A program made the position numbers and the translations under genes. This document shows positions 1 through 10,090 of a DNA stretch of 64,000 nucleotides, in pieces. How positions within the stretch are numbered: the first letter of the stretch is position 1; each line of letters starts with the position of its first letter. The notes under the pieces are model-generated. The model did not search any database and had not been told where the DNA came from. It saw nothing but the letters and a program-made list of their open reading frames with translations. The DNA lies in contig CADBAY010000009.1 in assembly GCA_902792815.1 (NCBI GenBank), forward strand, positions 1-64,000. Reading direction: 5' to 3'. Source of the DNA: an uncultured Bacteroidia bacterium. GTDB taxonomy: Bacteria > Bacteroidota > Bacteroidia > Bacteroidales > UBA932.

Positions 1-587
1 GACGGGGCGGCTATGGCCGGTCCGAAGGCCGCTGGCGGGCCCGGAAAAGACGAAAACTGTCCCGGGGCCGGCGGGATGCTGCAGCGAGCGGGCCTGCAGA
101 GCAAAGTTAAAGCACTGACTAATAGCAACTTAATTGATTCAGGGCGCCCGGTTTTCTGGCACCCTGAATTGCTTAAAGCCCTGCCTATCACCAACTTGGT
201 TTTGCGCCCCCGCCCCCGGACACACACGGAAACAAAGGTCGAAGGGGCGCTGCGTCAGGAGGTGGCGGCGCTGTTTTGGAGCCGTAAGCACCCTCGCTTG
301 TAGAGGGAGGGGCCCGCCGCGCAGCGGTGGGAGGGCGAGGGCCGGGAGGCCCGAGGGCGGAGAAGCAGCCTGCCGCTGACAGAAACTACCCAGGCTCAGG
401 TGACGGCCAGCGGAAGCAAGCCCGGAGGGCGGAGAAGCAGCCTGCCGGCGACAGGCACTGATACGGATGAGGGCGGAGAGGCAGCCCGCCGCTGACAGAA
501 ACTACCCAGGCGCAGGTGAGGGCCAGAGGAACCTCGCGCGTTGAGCCTCCTCATGCCCCCAAAATTCCGGTATTAAAAAATTATTAG
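1..587. other. GC-rich region upstream of alaS, no convincing gene
   Basis: No reading frame here looks like a known protein; the open frames are short and strongly biased in composition. The stretch holds an inverted repeat at about 137-169 (arms ATTCAGGG and CCCTGAAT, with an inner GCC/GGC pair) and a cluster of direct repeats at 353-526. It could contain an RNA gene or the remains of one, but I recognise none. Confidence 0.5.
353..526. repeat. Direct repeats, 58-bp unit
   Basis: A 58-bp unit at 353-410 recurs at 469-526 with four mismatches. A partial third copy covering the first half lies at 425-453. All begin GAGGGCGGAGA. The two full copies share the stretch CTGACAGAAACTACCCAGGC. The function is unknown. 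The repeats end about 60 bp before the alaS promoter. Confidence 0.75.
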
Positions 588-595
588 TATCTTTG
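588..595 (+). promoter_or_regulatory. Bacteroidota -7 box of alaS
   Basis: TATCTTTG matches the TAnnTTTG consensus. It ends six bases before the first alaS ATG (602), so the transcript would have almost no leader. No clear -33 TTTG is visible. Confidence 0.7.
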
Positions 596-601
596 CAGGC
601 T

Positions 602-3241
602 ATGTTAACATCGAAAGAAATACGACAGAAGTTTCTGGACTTCTTTGCTTCCAAGGGGCATACTATCGTGCCCTCAGCACCTATGGTGGTCAAGAACGAC
701 CCCACCCTTATGTTTACCAACGCCGGGATGAACCAGTTCAAGGACATATTCCTGGGCAACAAGACCGCACCTTACAACCGCGCCACCGACTCGCAAAAGT
801 GCTTGAGAGTCAGCGGAAAACATAATGACCTCGAGGAGGTCGGCCACGACACTTATCACCACACCATGTTCGAGATGCTGGGCAACTGGAGTTTTGGCGA
901 TTACTTCAAGAAAGAGGCGATCGACTGGGCCTGGGAGCTCCTCACAGAGGTGTACAAGATCGATAAAAGCATCCTCTACGCCACCGTTTTCGAGGGTTCC
1001 GAGGAGGATGGCACCGCCATGGACCAGGAAGCCAAAGACGCCTGGCTGCAGCACCTTCCCGAAGATCACATCATCCTCGGCAACAAGCACGACAATTTCT
1101 GGGAAATGGGCGACACAGGCCCCTGCGGCCCCAGCTCCGAGATCCACATCGACATCCGCAGCGCTGAGGAGAAGGCCGCCAGCGGCATCCCCGGACGCGA
1201 TCTCGTCAACCAGTCCGACCCTCACGTGATAGAAATCTGGAACCTGGTGTTCATGCAGTTCCAGCGCTTCGCGGACGGCCACCTGGAGCCCCTTCCCGCC
1301 AAGAATATTGACACCGGAATGGGATTCGAGCGCCTCTGCGCCGTTCTCCAGGGCAAGAACAGCAACTACGATTCCGACGTCTTCTCCGGCATGCTTAACG
1401 CTATCGGCGCCCTCAGCGGCCACCGTTACGGCGAGAGCGCCCAGACCGACGTTGCCATGCGTGTCATTGCCGACCATATCCGCGCCATATCTTTCAGCAT
1501 CGCCGACGGTCAGCTCCCTTCCAACGTCAAGGCAGGTTACGTAATCCGCCGGATCCTGCGCCGTGCAGTCCGCTACGGCTATACCTTCCTCGGCCTCAAC
1601 GAGCCTTTCCTCTGCCGCCTGGTGCCCCAGCTCATAGCCGATATGGGTGAGGCTTACCCCGAGCTTCCCGCACAGCAGAAGCTCATCGAGTCGGTCATCA
1701 GAGAAGAAGAAATGGCCTTCCTGCGCACCCTGGACCGCGGTATCAAGCTGCTTGACGACTGCATGGCAGAAAACGAGGCCACCAAGCTCATCCCCGGATC
1801 CGACGCTTTCCGCCTGTACGACACTTACGGATTCCCTATCGACCTTACCGACCTCATCGCCGCCGAGCGCGGCTTCACCGTGGACCACGAAGGCTTCCAG
1901 AAGGAACTCCAGCAGCAGAAAGACCGCGCCCGCAACGCCACCTCCAACACCTTCGGCGACTGGACAGTGTACCACGAGGGCGAGGATGTAGAGTTCACCG
2001 GATACGACTCCACCACCCTCGAAGGCGCCCTCCTGCTGAAGAGCCGCACCGTAGTCCAGAAGAACAAGGAAATGCTGCAGCTCGTGTTCGACCGCACACC
2101 GTTCTACGGCGAGATGGGCGGCGAGATAGGCGATACCGGCACCATCACCAACGCTGGCGGCGAGTGCATCCGCATACTCAACAGCATCAAGGAGAACGAT
2201 CTTACAATCCACATAGCCGAGCGCCTTCCGGATAATCCCGACGGCCCCTTCACCCTGACGGTCGATGCTGCCCGCAGGCAGAAGATCGCAAACAACCATA
2301 GCTGCACCCACCTCATGCACAGGGCCCTCAGGGAGATCCTGGGCTCACACGTGGAGCAGAAGGGAAGCTACGTATCCGACAAGGGCTTCCGCTTCGACTT
2401 CTCCCACTTCGAGAAGCTGTCCGATGAGCAGGTAGCGGCTGTTGAAAAGAGGGTTAACGAATTGATCCGCAGCAACTTCCCCCTCTATGAGGAGCGCACC
2501 GCCACTATGGCCCGCGCCCAGGAACTTGGCGCCATGGCCCTCTTCGGCGAGAAATACGGCGACCGCGTGAGGGTGGTTCGCTTCGGCCCCAGCGTTGAGT
2601 TGTGCGGCGGCTGCCATACCTCCGCCACCGGCAACATAGGTCTCTTCAAGATCGTGGGCGAGAGCGCCATAGCCGCAGGTATACGCCGTATCGAGGCCGT
2701 TACCGGCGAAGAAGCCGAGAACATGGTGAACGGCATGCAGCAGCTCATCAAGACCGCCCGCGCCTTCTTCAACAACGTGCCCGACCTTGCCGGAGCCATC
2801 CAGAAGCTCATCGACGACAACGCTTCCTTCAAGAAGCAGGCAGAAGAGTTCTCAAAGGCCAAGGCCGCCGAACTCGCCAAATGGCTTCAGGATAAAGCCG
2901 AGGAAGTTAACGGCGTGCGCCTTATCGTCGCCCATCCTTCCGGAAGTCACAATTTCGATCCCGCTATGCTGCGCAATGCAGCTCTCGGCATACTTAAAGA
3001 ACTCAAAGGCACGGCCATAGTGGCCGCATATGAGTCCGACGGCAAGCCTCAGCTTCTGCTGGCTTACTCCGACGACCTGGTGGCCGCCGGACACAACGCA
3101 GGCAAGGAAATACGCGACGCAGCCCGGTTCATCCAGGGCGGTGGCGGCGGACAGCCAGGCCTGGCAACCGCTGGCGGCAAGGATATTGCAGGGCTTAAAC
3201 AAGCACAAGAGGCACTCATCGCAATCGTCACAGGCCAATAG
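602..3241 (+). CDS. alaS: Alanyl-tRNA synthetase
   Basis: This enzyme charges tRNA-Ala with alanine in the cytoplasm. The 879-residue length fits full-size bacterial AlaRS. The N-terminal class II catalytic part begins with the family pattern ([18 protein letters not shown]). The editing domain carries the zinc-binding HxxxH near residue 566 (HSCTHLMH) and CxxxH near 668 (CGGCH). The C-terminal DHHA1 part ends with the glycine-rich [11 protein letters not shown] chose ATG 602 because the protein then starts MLTSKEIRQ as usual; an upstream TTG at 593 lies inside the promoter box. The next gene starts 15 bp downstream. Confidence 0.97.
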   Translation: MLTSKEIRQKFLDFFASKGHTIVPSAPMVVKNDPTLMFTNAGMNQFKDIFLGNKTAPYNRATDSQKCLRVSGKHNDLEEVGHDTYHHTMFEMLGNWSFGDYFKKEAIDWAWELLTEVYKIDKSILYATVFEGSEEDGTAMDQEAKDAWLQHLPEDHIILGNKHDNFWEMGDTGPCGPSSEIHIDIRSAEEKAASGIPGRDLVNQSDPHVIEIWNLVFMQFQRFADGHLEPLPAKNIDTGMGFERLCAVLQGKNSNYDSDVFSGMLNAIGALSGHRYGESAQTDVAMRVIADHIRAISFSIADGQLPSNVKAGYVIRRILRRAVRYGYTFLGLNEPFLCRLVPQLIADMGEAYPELPAQQKLIESVIREEEMAFLRTLDRGIKLLDDCMAENEATKLIPGSDAFRLYDTYGFPIDLTDLIAAERGFTVDHEGFQKELQQQKDRARNATSNTFGDWTVYHEGEDVEFTGYDSTTLEGALLLKSRTVVQKNKEMLQLVFDRTPFYGEMGGEIGDTGTITNAGGECIRILNSIKENDLTIHIAERLPDNPDGPFTLTVDAARRQKIANNHSCTHLMHRALREILGSHVEQKGSYVSDKGFRFDFSHFEKLSDEQVAAVEKRVNELIRSNFPLYEERTATMARAQELGAMALFGEKYGDRVRVVRFGPSVELCGGCHTSATGNIGLFKIVGESAIAAGIRRIEAVTGEEAENMVNGMQQLIKTARAFFNNVPDLAGAIQKLIDDNASFKKQAEEFSKAKAAELAKWLQDKAEEVNGVRLIVAHPSGSHNFDPAMLRNAALGILKELKGTAIVAAYESDGKPQLLLAYSDDLVAAGHNAGKEIRDAARFIQGGGGGQPGLATAGGKDIAGLKQAQEALIAIVTGQ

Positions 3242-3256
3242 CACTCCCGTCTCAGG

Positions 3257-5653
3257 ATGAAGAAACTGGATCAGTTCACGCTTAAAGCATTTATCGGACC
3301 TTTCGTCGCGATATTGCTTATCGTTGTCTTCATCCTCATGATGCAGTTCCTCTGGCTGTACATCGACGAACTGGTGGGCAAGGGCCTCAGCTTCGGCGTC
3401 ATAATGGAGTTCATGATGTGGGGCGCCTGCACCATTCTCCCCATGGCAATGCCGCTGGCGGTTCTCCTGTCGTCAATGATGGTCATAGGCCAGATGGGCG
3501 AGAACAAGGAGCTTATGGCCATCAAGGCCGCCGGCATATCGCTCGGACGGCTCATTGCCCCGCTCATCGTCACGGCCGCGATCATCAGTGTCGGAGCCTT
3601 CTTCGTGGGCAACGACCTGGTGCCCAAGGCTTACAACGAGATATTCACCCTTCGCGACGATATCACCCGCACCAAGGGCGAAATCAAGATCCCGCCGGGA
3701 ACATTCTACGACGGTATCGAGGGCTACGTGCTCCGCGTGGAGGGACGCAACGACGAGACCGGCATGATGTATCAGGTGCAGGTGTACGACCATACCATGC
3801 ACCGCGGCAACACGGCCATCATCATCGCCGACTCCGCGCTTCTCAAGATATCCAAGGCCAAGGATTATCTAACTTTCTCGCTGTTCAACGGCTCCAACTA
3901 TCAGGAGACCAACGAGATGACGTATCGCGACACGTCCCTTGCCCTGAGCCGTATCGACTTTGCGAGGGAGGAACTCATAATCCCCCTCAAGAACTACTCC
4001 TTCGAGAAATCCGACTCGGCCCGTTTCTCCGACCAGGCCAAGAGTATGCGCCTCGACCAGCTCGCCGATCAGAAGGATTCGCTCGACCGCCAGAATGCCG
4101 ATGCGTTCCGCAGGCACTATATACGCATGCGCGGCGACAACAGCTTCTACGCTCACGCTCAGCTTGATACGTCCCGCCGCAACCCTACCCTCCAGTGGTT
4201 CTCGTCCGACAAGATGTGGCGGTGGAAGAACCTGGAGCAGATTCAGGCGGCATACGACAGGGCCGTTGCGACGAGCGAACGTATGAGCAGCGAAGTGCTC
4301 ACTTACAATCACGACGTTTACCAGTCGACCTTCTACCTGCGCCGCACCAACGTGGAACTCTTCAAGAAGTTCTCCACTGCCCTTGCGTGCTTCCTGATGT
4401 TCTTCATCGGAGCGCCCATCGGCGCCATGATCAAAAAGGGCGGCATAGGCATGAGCGCCATATTCTCAATGCTTTTCTTCGTAATCTACTGGATTGTGCA
4501 GATCACGGGCGAGAAGATGGCCAAAGACGGTGCCTGGCTGGCTTTCCACGGCGTTTTCAGTCCGGCCTACGTGCTGGCGCCGATAGGGGCCTTCCTTACG
4601 GTGAAGGCCATAAAAGATGCAGAACTCTTCAACATGGACACAGTCAAGGCAGGCTGGCGCAAGGTGCTGAGCCGCATAACAGGCTTCTTCCGCAAGCCCC
4701 GCATCGTCTATATGGGTACGCCCGAGTTTGCGGTGGCCCCGCTGGATGCCCTCATCAAGCGCAAATACAAGGTCGTGGCAGTGGTTACCGTTGCCGACAA
4801 GCCGAGCGGACGCGGGCTCAAGCTTAACGAGAGCGCCGTCAAACGCTACGCGGTCGAGAAAGGCATTCCAGTCCTGCAGCCCGAGAAGCTCAGGGACCCT
4901 GCCTTCCTGGAGCAGCTTGCCGCTTTGAAGGCCGACGTGTTTGTGGTGGTAGCCTTCCGCATGCTCCCCGAAGAAGTGTGGAGAATGCCCAAGCTTGGCA
5001 CCTTCAACCTGCATGCATCCCTGCTTCCACAGTACCGCGGCGCAGCCCCTATCAACTGGGCGATAATCAACGGCGAGAAGCGCACCGGCGTCACTACGTT
5101 CATGATTGACAAGAACATCGACACCGGCGGCATTATCCTGCGCGAGGAGTGCCTGATAAGCGATTCCGACAATGCCGGCACCCTGCACGACAAGCTCATG
5201 GAGCTGGGATCCAACCTTGTGTGCGATACCGTGGAGCTGATAATCCAGCACAATGTAGAGCTGCGCGTTCAGCGTTCGTTCATCCAGGGCTCCGAGGAGC
5301 TCAAGCCGGCACCCAAGCTCACCCGTGAGCTGTGCCATATCGACTGGAAGCGCCCTTCGGTGCAGGTGCGCAATCTGATACGCGGCCTTTCGCCATATCC
5401 TGCGGCTTATACCGAACTTGTTTCGGAATCCGGAGAGCGGCTCCAGCTTAAGATTTACGGGGCTGAGTTCATGGACGCTTCCGCCGGTATCAAGCCCGGA
5501 CAGATAGTCTCCGACGGCAAGAGTTACCTTGGGATAGGCACTGCCGACGGAATGCTCAGCATAACCGACCTTCAACTGGGAGGCAAGAAGAGGATGGACA
5601 TAGGAGCCTTCCTGCTTGGTTTCCGCAATCCGCAAAATTGGCGTTGCGAATGA
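3257..5653 (+). CDS. fmt: LptF/LptG-type permease fused to methionyl-tRNA formyltransferase
   Basis: One uninterrupted 798-residue frame holds two proteins. Residues 1 to about 475 are a YjgP/YjgQ (LptF/LptG) permease: N-terminal transmembrane segments, a long periplasmic part, then C-terminal membrane helices (ACFLMFFIGAPIGAMIKKGG). In the Lpt system such permeases pull lipopolysaccharide from the inner membrane. From about residue 485 (RIVYMGTPEFAVAPL) to the end is a complete Fmt, which formylates initiator Met-tRNA. It shows the NLHASLLPQYRGAAPI loop with the catalytic Asn and His, and the Asp in KNIDTGGI. No stop codon separates them. In-frame ATG and GTG codons just before the Fmt part could allow separate initiation, so a fused product is not certain. 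The stop overlaps the MATE start (ATGA). Confidence 0.9.
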   Translation: MKKLDQFTLKAFIGPFVAILLIVVFILMMQFLWLYIDELVGKGLSFGVIMEFMMWGACTILPMAMPLAVLLSSMMVIGQMGENKELMAIKAAGISLGRLIAPLIVTAAIISVGAFFVGNDLVPKAYNEIFTLRDDITRTKGEIKIPPGTFYDGIEGYVLRVEGRNDETGMMYQVQVYDHTMHRGNTAIIIADSALLKISKAKDYLTFSLFNGSNYQETNEMTYRDTSLALSRIDFAREELIIPLKNYSFEKSDSARFSDQAKSMRLDQLADQKDSLDRQNADAFRRHYIRMRGDNSFYAHAQLDTSRRNPTLQWFSSDKMWRWKNLEQIQAAYDRAVATSERMSSEVLTYNHDVYQSTFYLRRTNVELFKKFSTALACFLMFFIGAPIGAMIKKGGIGMSAIFSMLFFVIYWIVQITGEKMAKDGAWLAFHGVFSPAYVLAPIGAFLTVKAIKDAELFNMDTVKAGWRKVLSRITGFFRKPRIVYMGTPEFAVAPLDALIKRKYKVVAVVTVADKPSGRGLKLNESAVKRYAVEKGIPVLQPEKLRDPAFLEQLAALKADVFVVVAFRMLPEEVWRMPKLGTFNLHASLLPQYRGAAPINWAIINGEKRTGVTTFMIDKNIDTGGIILREECLISDSDNAGTLHDKLMELGSNLVCDTVELIIQHNVELRVQRSFIQGSEELKPAPKLTRELCHIDWKRPSVQVRNLIRGLSPYPAAYTELVSESGERLQLKIYGAEFMDASAGIKPGQIVSDGKSYLGIGTADGMLSITDLQLGGKKRMDIGAFLLGFRNPQNWRCE

Positions 5654-7020
5654 AAACTAAAGACCAACTGCTTTCCAGGCTGCGCGGCGGCGAGCCGTTG
5701 ACCGGAGGAGACCAGCTCCACCTTACTTTGCTGCTGGCCATCCCCGCCATACTTGCGCAGCTCTCGTCGGTGCTTATGCAATACATCGACTCCGCCATGG
5801 TGGGGCATCTCGGCTCCAACCAGGCGGCTTCAGTTGGTCTCGTGTCCACTACCACGTGGGTAATGAGCGGATTCGGCATGGCCGTAGCCACCGGTTTTTC
5901 CGTTCAGGTGGCCCACGCCTGCGGCGCCAAAGACTTCCGCAAGGCGGGAACCCTTATGCGCCAGGCGCTGTTCTCCGTGGCCGTGTTTACCTTGCTCCTC
6001 GGCCTTGTTGCCATGGGCATCAGCGGCTCGCTGCCCGGGTGGCTGGGCGGCGCCGATGTCATACGCGCCGACGCAGCGGCATACTTTTTCATCTACGCCG
6101 CCTTCCTACCGGTGGCCATGGTAGCGTTTGCTTCGGCCGCCATGCTTCAGGCAAGCGGCAACATGAAGGTGCCGAGCATCATTTACGTGAGCATGTGCGG
6201 CCTGGACATAATATTCAACTACATCTTCATCTACGCCCTCGATATGGGCGTTGCAGGCGCAGCGCTCGGAACCGGACTTGCTGAACTGGTAGCCGCGACT
6301 GCGGCAGTGTGGTATATGTTCACCCGCTCCGAGGAACTGCGCACACCTGGTGAGAAGGGATCGTTTGTGCCGCCTCACAGCACGCTGCGCACCGCTTTCG
6401 GCGTGACCGGACCGCTCTGGCTGCAGAATGTGGTGATGCGCGGCGCACACGTGGTGAGCACTATCATAGTGGCCCCTCTGGGCCCTGTAAGTATCGCTGC
6501 CAACGCGTTCGCCATTACGGCGGAATGCTTCTGCTATATGCCCGGATACGGCCTCCAGGATGCCGCCACCTCGCTGGTGGGGCAGAGCCTGGGTGCACGG
6601 CGCAACGACCTGGCGCGCCGCTTCGGCTGGACCACCATGGGCATGGGTATGGTAATGATGTCGCTGCTTGCGGTGGCAATGTATTTCTTTGCCCCGCAGA
6701 TGATGGGCATACTTACCACAGACCCTGAAGTAATAGCCCTGGGCGTCAAGGTGCTTCGGATTGAAGCCTTTGCTGAGTGTCTGTACGCCGCTTCGATAGT
6801 TGGATTCGGCGTTTGTGCGGGAGCCGGCGAGACGCTGGTTCCGACGGCGCTCAACTTCGGCTCCATCTGGCTTATCCGCATCGGCCTTGCCATTATCCTC
6901 ACTCCACGTATGGGCCTTGTGGGATACTGGATTGCCATGGCGGTCGAGCTCAGCGTGAGGGGAATTCTGTTCCTTGGCTTTGTGAAGAGCGAAAAATGGA
7001 TGCGTAAATGGAAAGAATAG
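5650..7020 (+). CDS. MATE family multidrug/Na+ efflux transporter
   Basis: An inner-membrane exporter of about 456 residues, the usual MATE length, with the expected series of hydrophobic helices and the early family pattern PAILAQLSSVLMQYIDSAMVGHLGS. MATE proteins export drugs or metabolites in exchange for Na+ or H+; the substrate cannot be read from the sequence. ATG 5650 overlaps the stop of the preceding gene as ATGA, which indicates translational coupling and is preferred to a TTG at 5638. The 3' end overlaps the next gene by 13 bp. Confidence 0.93.
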   Translation: MKTKDQLLSRLRGGEPLTGGDQLHLTLLLAIPAILAQLSSVLMQYIDSAMVGHLGSNQAASVGLVSTTTWVMSGFGMAVATGFSVQVAHACGAKDFRKAGTLMRQALFSVAVFTLLLGLVAMGISGSLPGWLGGADVIRADAAAYFFIYAAFLPVAMVAFASAAMLQASGNMKVPSIIYVSMCGLDIIFNYIFIYALDMGVAGAALGTGLAELVAATAAVWYMFTRSEELRTPGEKGSFVPPHSTLRTAFGVTGPLWLQNVVMRGAHVVSTIIVAPLGPVSIAANAFAITAECFCYMPGYGLQDAATSLVGQSLGARRNDLARRFGWTTMGMGMVMMSLLAVAMYFFAPQMMGILTTDPEVIALGVKVLRIEAFAECLYAASIVGFGVCAGAGETLVPTALNFGSIWLIRIGLAIILTPRMGLVGYWIAMAVELSVRGILFLGFVKSEKWMRKWKE

Positions 7021-7997
7021 TTTACAACCCCGAGACTCTCTCCTACGAGGTGAGGCAGCTTTCCGGGTGGAGAGCTGTTCTGCACTTTAGCCTTATGGCT
7101 ATAGGTGCAGTGGCGGTTGTGGCTGCTTTCTGCTGGCTGTGGTTCGTAAAGTGGAAGAACGACCTTCCCAAGACGGCCCTGCTCAAGATCCAAGCCGATG
7201 CCTGGGAGGCCCGGATGGGCGTCATTCGTCACAAACTCGACGTGTACGAAGGCTCCCTTGCAGGCATAGAGGCGCGCAACAACGAGGTGTACCGCTCGAT
7301 CTTTGCTCTTGACGAGATAAGCGATACCTCCCGCGTGGACAGCACCCTGGTGCCTGTTCTTGCGCTGGATGCCCGTCTTAATGCGGTGCAGAACCGTATC
7401 GACACTCAGCTGGCGGCTCTCGGCGAGGTGGCGCTGGTGGCGCGTGAGGCGGGCAATATGGTGTCGTGCATTCCGGCCGTGCCGCCCATACTCCCCAAGA
7501 AAGGCACTTATTCGCTCTCGAGCCCCTTCGGCACCAGGATCGATCCGGTGTACGGAGGACTGGCGCGTCACACCGGGCAGGATTTTGCCACCAAAGTGGG
7601 CAATCCGGTATATGCCACGGGCGACGGGGTAGTGGAGAAAGTCGATTTCAAGTTCTCCGGATACGGCAACGAGGTGGTGGTCAACCACGGATTCGGTTAC
7701 GCCACCCGCTACGCCCACCTGAGCACCGTGGATGTGGGAGTAGGCCAGCCGCTCAAGAGGGGCGACAAAATAGGCGAAGTGGGCAAGTCGGGCAAGGCCA
7801 CCGGGCCGCACCTGCATTACGAGGTGCTGTACCGCGACACTCCGCTCAACCCTATGTCCTTCATGGACATGAACATGCCGGTCGATGAATACAAGGCAAT
7901 GATAGTCAAGCGGCGTATGGAAAAGGCGGGCACCCGCCCCACCACCGCCACCATAGGCGACAGACAGAAAAAACAGGGAACCAATGGCAGGCAATAG
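7008..7997 (+). CDS. M23 family metallopeptidase (membrane-anchored)
   Basis: A 329-residue protein with one N-terminal transmembrane segment (about residues 25-47), a region likely to be helical, and a C-terminal M23 (LytM-like) domain. The zinc ligands are visible: HTGQDFA near residue 190 and HLHYEV near 270. Such peptidases cleave peptide cross-links of peptidoglycan in the periplasm, or regulate amidases when inactive; here the ligand set looks complete. It overlaps the MATE gene upstream and the second M23 gene downstream (14 bp), so all three are probably co-translated. Confidence 0.93.
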   Translation: MERIVYNPETLSYEVRQLSGWRAVLHFSLMAIGAVAVVAAFCWLWFVKWKNDLPKTALLKIQADAWEARMGVIRHKLDVYEGSLAGIEARNNEVYRSIFALDEISDTSRVDSTLVPVLALDARLNAVQNRIDTQLAALGEVALVAREAGNMVSCIPAVPPILPKKGTYSLSSPFGTRIDPVYGGLARHTGQDFATKVGNPVYATGDGVVEKVDFKFSGYGNEVVVNHGFGYATRYAHLSTVDVGVGQPLKRGDKIGEVGKSGKATGPHLHYEVLYRDTPLNPMSFMDMNMPVDEYKAMIVKRRMEKAGTRPTTATIGDRQKKQGTNGRQ

Positions 7998-8895
7998 GCG
8001 TTTATTGTTGTACTATCTGTGGACGGCGCTCAAGTTTGTGCTTACGGTGCTGTCGCTGACCATAGTTGCCTATGTGGTCATTGCCCTGGTATACAGCACC
8101 GACGAGGAAAAGCGCCTCAAGGAGCAGAACGCTCTGTATGAGCGGATTTACCCCACTCTCCCCTCAAAGATCGACAAGATAGGCACCGACCTTGCCACCC
8201 TTGCCAAGAAAGACGACATCATCTACAAAGATATCTTCCATTCCGAGCCGCCGAAGGACGATCCTATGGCCTCGCTCGGCATATTCTTCGGCAGCGACTC
8301 CATCCCCGACTCTAAGCTGGTGTCATACACCGCTGCCAAGGCTGACAGGCTGCTTTCCGATGCCGCCGGGGTGGACAGCCTCTTCAGGCAGATAGTATCC
8401 TCGCTCAAAGAAGAGGGGCTCGTGCTCCCTCCCATGGAACTCCCGCTGGAGAGCATCAGCTACACCCAGACCGGAGCCGGTATAGGCACCAAAATCAATC
8501 CGTTCTACACCACCACGGCGCAGCACAACGGAGTTGATTTCGTGGTGGCCCAGGATACCCCGGTGCTGGCACCTGCCGACGGCGTGGTGGCGGCCGTAAA
8601 CCACTCTCTCAAGGGAGAGGGCAACACCGTGACCATCAAGCACAAAGGCGGTTACCGCACCCGCTACCTGCATCTCTACGAGATCAAAGTGTCGCAGGGG
8701 CAGAGCGTGCGCAAGGGCAAGGTGATAGGCTTTGCCGGAATGTCCGGAAACGCCTACGCCCCTCACCTGCACTACGAGGTATGGCGCGACAGCACCTTGC
8801 TGGACCCGCTCAACTACATCTTTGCGTCGGTATCGCCCGAAGAATACTCGAATATGGTCTATATGGCCCGCTACACTCAGCAATCAATGGATTAA
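7984..8895 (+). CDS. M23 family metallopeptidase, second copy
   Basis: A 303-residue paralogue of the preceding gene with the same layout: a transmembrane segment at about residues 10-33, a helical linker, and an M23 domain with HNGVDF and HLHYEV zinc-ligand motifs near residues 180 and 263. The linker shares little obvious sequence with its neighbour. The tandem arrangement with overlapping frames suggests the two are made in equal amounts and may act together on peptidoglycan. Confidence 0.93.
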   Translation: MAGNRRLLLYYLWTALKFVLTVLSLTIVAYVVIALVYSTDEEKRLKEQNALYERIYPTLPSKIDKIGTDLATLAKKDDIIYKDIFHSEPPKDDPMASLGIFFGSDSIPDSKLVSYTAAKADRLLSDAAGVDSLFRQIVSSLKEEGLVLPPMELPLESISYTQTGAGIGTKINPFYTTTAQHNGVDFVVAQDTPVLAPADGVVAAVNHSLKGEGNTVTIKHKGGYRTRYLHLYEIKVSQGQSVRKGKVIGFAGMSGNAYAPHLHYEVWRDSTLLDPLNYIFASVSPEEYSNMVYMARYTQQSMD

Positions 8896-8899
8896 CAAT

Positions 8900-9217
8900 A
8901 TGGAAAAACTCTATTATTCAATCAGCGAAGCAGCCGGAGCCATAGGCGAATCCGTGTCGCTTGTGCGCTTCTGGACAAACAGCTTTCCCAATCTGATCAA
9001 GCCCCGCCGCAACGCCAAGGGCAACCGTCAGTACACCATGGAGGACATCGAAACCCTTAAGCAGATCCATTTTCTGGTTAAGGACAAGGGCCTCACGCTT
9101 GAGGGTGCGGCCAAGAGCCTGGCGGCCTCCAACGCTTCCGTAAGCAATTCTGTCAAGGCTCTCGACTCCCTGAAAAGCATCAGGGCGCAACTTATGGAAA
9201 TAAAAAATTCGATTTAA
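8900..9217 (+). CDS. MerR-family DNA-binding protein (short)
   Basis: A 105-residue protein with an N-terminal MerR-type winged helix: YYSISEAAGAIGESVSLVRFW, followed by GNRQYTMEDIETLKQIHFLVKDKGLTLEGA. It lacks a long effector-binding domain, so only DNA binding and a short dimerisation helix are likely. ATG 8900 lies four bases after the M23 stop and is the start that gives the normal MerR N-terminus; the same frame is open further upstream inside the peptidase gene. Its targets are unknown. Confidence 0.88.
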   Translation: MEKLYYSISEAAGAIGESVSLVRFWTNSFPNLIKPRRNAKGNRQYTMEDIETLKQIHFLVKDKGLTLEGAAKSLAASNASVSNSVKALDSLKSIRAQLMEIKNSI

Positions 9218-9229
9218 GAATAAAATTCT

Positions 9230-9237
9230 TATTTTTG
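9230..9237 (+). promoter_or_regulatory. -7 box for the zinc-ribbon/dnaB operon
   Basis: TATTTTTG matches TAnnTTTG and lies 28 bp before the ATG at 9266, in the only intergenic gap of this part. It probably starts the transcript that runs through dnaB into the rnf genes. Confidence 0.6.
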
Positions 9238-9265
9238 TAATTCTCGAAATCAGATAATATTACAT

Positions 9266-10090
9266 ATGGCCACAACAAAGAAAACCAAGAAAATCGTAAC
9301 TCCTATTGACGAGCGCGAAACTTTCGTATCACTGCAGAAGAACTTTGCCGATACCGAGTCCAATACCGAAGAAAAACTTAAGACCCTTTACGACCTCCAG
9401 AACGCCGACAACGCCATCGAGAAGCTCATCCAGCTTCGCGGCGAGCTGCCTTCAGAGGTAGCAGAGCTCGAGAAAGAAGTCTCCGCTTGCAATGGCAAGA
9501 TCGCAGAGCTTGAGCAGGTTATCGCCCAGTACAACGATAACATCGCCTCAATGAACGAGGATATAGTGAGCCTCGACGGCGAAATGTCCAAGTACCAGAG
9601 CCAGCTGGAGAACATCTCCAACAGCCGTGAGTTCGACTCCATCAACAAGGAGCTCGAGAACCTGGGCATCCTTCGCAAGATCGACGAGAAGAAGATCGGC
9701 GAGTCGCGCGACGCCATCGCCGACGCCAAGGCAGCCATCCAGCGCATCAACGACAAGCTGGACGTCCTGGGCATCGACCTCGAGGCCAAGCAGGAAGAGC
9801 TTGCCAAGATCGTAGAATCTACCGCCAAGGAAGAGAAAGTGCTTGTCAAGAAACGCGAGGAGCTCGCCGCCAAGCTGGACGAGCGTACGCTCAGCGCATA
9901 CGACCGCATCCGCGCCAGCGTCCACAACCACCTTGCAGTGGTGACCGTTTTCAACGGCGACTCTTGCGGAGGATGCTTCAACAGCGTGACTCCCCAGCGT
10001 CTTATCGACATTGCATCCGGCAAGAAGCTCGTCATCTGTGAGCACTGCGGACGCATCATCGTGGCAACTCCCGACACTCCTGCCGAATAA
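9266..10090 (+). CDS. Coiled-coil C4-type zinc-ribbon protein
   Basis: A 274-residue protein of the DUF164/zf-RING_7 type. Residues about 30-205 are rich in Glu, Lys and Leu with heptad-like spacing, indicating a long coiled coil. The C-terminus has two CxxC pairs (CGGC and CEHC) forming a zinc ribbon. The family is widespread in Bacteroidota; a precise role is not established, though nucleic-acid or ribosome association has been suggested for relatives. The stop overlaps the dnaB start by one base. Confidence 0.85.
   Translation: MATTKKTKKIVTPIDERETFVSLQKNFADTESNTEEKLKTLYDLQNADNAIEKLIQLRGELPSEVAELEKEVSACNGKIAELEQVIAQYNDNIASMNEDIVSLDGEMSKYQSQLENISNSREFDSINKELENLGILRKIDEKKIGESRDAIADAKAAIQRINDKLDVLGIDLEAKQEELAKIVESTAKEEKVLVKKREELAAKLDERTLSAYDRIRASVHNHLAVVTVFNGDSCGGCFNSVTPQRLIDIASGKKLVICEHCGRIIVATPDTPAE

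Noticed and set aside
13..303. 96-residue frame at the left end
   Set aside because: Biased composition, no motif, no promoter or neighbouring start signal; not supported as a gene.
674..2320. Long open frame on the minus strand (548 residues)
   Set aside because: It is fully antisense to alaS, whose conserved motifs are unmistakable; long antisense frames are expected in GC-rich coding DNA.
4466..5635. Minus-strand frame of 389 residues
   Set aside because: Antisense shadow of the permease-Fmt gene with no recognisable domain.
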